Assembly (NCBI GenBank): GCA_937967775.1
Contig: CALCJH010000040.1
Location: 1 to 7,312 of the forward strand
Origin: an uncultured bacterium
Lineage (GTDB): Bacteria; Armatimonadota; UBA5829; DSUL01
Length of the DNA stretch: 7,312 nt
Direction of reading: 5' to 3'
Made by a program: the position numbers and the translations under genes. Below the pieces are notes generated by a model, which had not been told where the DNA came from, did no database searches, and saw nothing but the letters and a program-made list of their open reading frames with translations. Below are positions 6,664 through 7,312 of the stretch, in pieces; position 1 is the first letter of the stretch; each line of letters starts with the position of its first letter.

Positions 6664-6691
6664 CCGGGCGGGCAGTCTCAGAGCCGCCCGG
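6664..6691 (-). repeat. GC inverted repeat spanning the sufC stop codon
   Basis: CCGGGCGG (6664-6671) and CCGCCCGG (6684-6691) form a perfect 8-bp stem with a 12-nt loop that contains the sufC TGA (6680-6678 on the minus strand). No T-run follows in the direction of transcription, so it should not act as an intrinsic terminator. It could tune mRNA stability or sufD translation. Chance is possible in GC-rich DNA. Confidence 0.35.
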
Positions 6692-7312
6692 AGAACGCCT
6701 CCGAGATCTCAGAGGCTGCAGCCTCCTCCTTGATCCAGTCGTAGCCGCGCTCTTCCAGCTGAAGAGCAAGGTCCTTGTCGCCGGATTTCACAATCCGCCC
6801 CTGATACAGAACGTGAACGAAATCCGGGACGATGTAGTTGAGCAACCGCTGGTAGTGCGTTACCACCAGCATAGAGCGCTCTGGACTGCGCAGGCTGTTC
6901 ACACCGTCAGCCACGATGCGCAGCGCATCAATGTCCAGCCCGGAGTCGGTCTCATCCAGAATGCCCAGGTCCGGCTCCAGCATCGCCATCTGGAAGATTT
7001 CATTGCGCTTCTTCTCGCCGCCTGAGAAGCCCTCGTTCACGTCCCGCTCGATAAGACTCTGGTCCAGCTGCACCAGCTTGCTCTTCTCGCGCACCAGGTC
7101 CAGGAACTCGAAGGAGTCAAGAGGCTCCAGACCCCGGTGCTTGCGGATCTCATTCACACCCGCCCGAAGGAAGGTCGCGTTGGTGACACCGGGAATCTCT
7201 ATGGGGTACTGAAACGCCAAGAAGATGCCCTCCCTGGCACGCTCCTCCGGCTCCAATTCTAGCAGATCCATCCCTTTATAGATGACCTCGCCCCCGGTCA
7301 CCATGAATGCCG
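6678..7312 (-). CDS. sufC: SufC, Fe-S assembly ABC-type ATPase (N-terminus outside window)
   Basis: The 210 visible residues cover all but roughly the first 40 of this ATPase of about 250 residues. It drives conformational changes of the SufBCD complex in the cytoplasm and is not a transporter. Visible features in order are VTGGEVIYKG, the SufC-specific ERAREGIFLAFQYPIEIPGV (Q-loop region, Q in FQYP), the ABC signature SGGEKKR, Walker B LGILDETDSGLD, and the switch histidine in LVVTHYQRLL. The D-E-T-D-S-G-L-D form is typical of SufC. Walker A lies beyond the right edge and cannot be checked. The reading frame runs off the window without a start; the ATG at 7304 is internal, because residues AF precede it in the frame and the family continues upstream. 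The operon promoter and probably sufB lie beyond the edge. Confidence 0.96.
   Translation of the reverse strand, partial: AFMVTGGEVIYKGMDLLELEPEERAREGIFLAFQYPIEIPGVTNATFLRAGVNEIRKHRGLEPLDSFEFLDLVREKSKLVQLDQSLIERDVNEGFSGGEKKRNEIFQMAMLEPDLGILDETDSGLDIDALRIVADGVNSLRSPERSMLVVTHYQRLLNYIVPDFVHVLYQGRIVKSGDKDLALQLEERGYDWIKEEAAASEISEAFSGRL

Noticed and set aside
6134..6769. Open frame of 211 codons on the minus strand overlapping sufC and sufD
   Set aside because: It is another frame of the sufD coding strand, rich in Arg and Ser. The sufD frame explains this DNA fully.
1..7312. CRISPR arrays, tRNA or rRNA genes, insertion sequences
   Set aside because: No spaced direct repeats, no tRNA cloverleaf or CCA end, no rRNA-like segments and no transposase-like protein were found on either strand by reading.

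Overview
The window is GC-rich bacterial chromosome with dense, short-gapped genes and no sign of a mobile element, CRISPR array or structural RNA. Three things point to an environmental bacterium outside the Proteobacteria. It carries a SufU-type (not SufE-type) Fe-S assembly operon, a Tat-exported Gfo/Idh/MocA oxidoreductase of the kind abundant in Armatimonadota, Planctomycetota and Verrucomicrobiota, and a formate-tetrahydrofolate ligase. Armatimonadota or a neighbouring phylum is my best guess, but this is inference from gene content only.

Left part, plus strand. Bases 1-139 are the C-terminal end of formate-tetrahydrofolate ligase (fhs). A perfect 13-bp inverted repeat (177-215) follows. 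Next is a shortened EamA/DMT-family permease (221-865) that appears to be decaying: it lacks about two membrane helices in its second half, and its family-typical histidine-rich tail survives only in another reading frame (to 921). After a 130-bp leader with possible RNA hairpins comes a 443-residue Tat-signal Gfo/Idh/MocA oxidoreductase (1052-2383). A strong GC hairpin (2411-2442) separates it from a secreted phytase-like esterase-family protein (2461-3579).

Right part, minus strand. Bases 3583-7312 hold a suf operon read leftwards: sufC (5' end outside the window), sufD, sufS, sufU. sufD-sufS and sufS-sufU are tightly coupled (3-bp gap and 1-base overlap). Together they encode the SufC ATPase and its SufD scaffold partner, the cysteine desulfurase SufS that supplies persulfide sulfur, and the zinc-dependent sulfurtransferase SufU that accepts it. 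sufB does not lie between sufC and sufD and is expected just beyond the right edge. The operon ends tail-to-tail with the phytase-like gene, only 3 bp apart.

I see no new multigene system. The most unusual item is the transporter remnant with two apparent deletions, both falling at G-runs.
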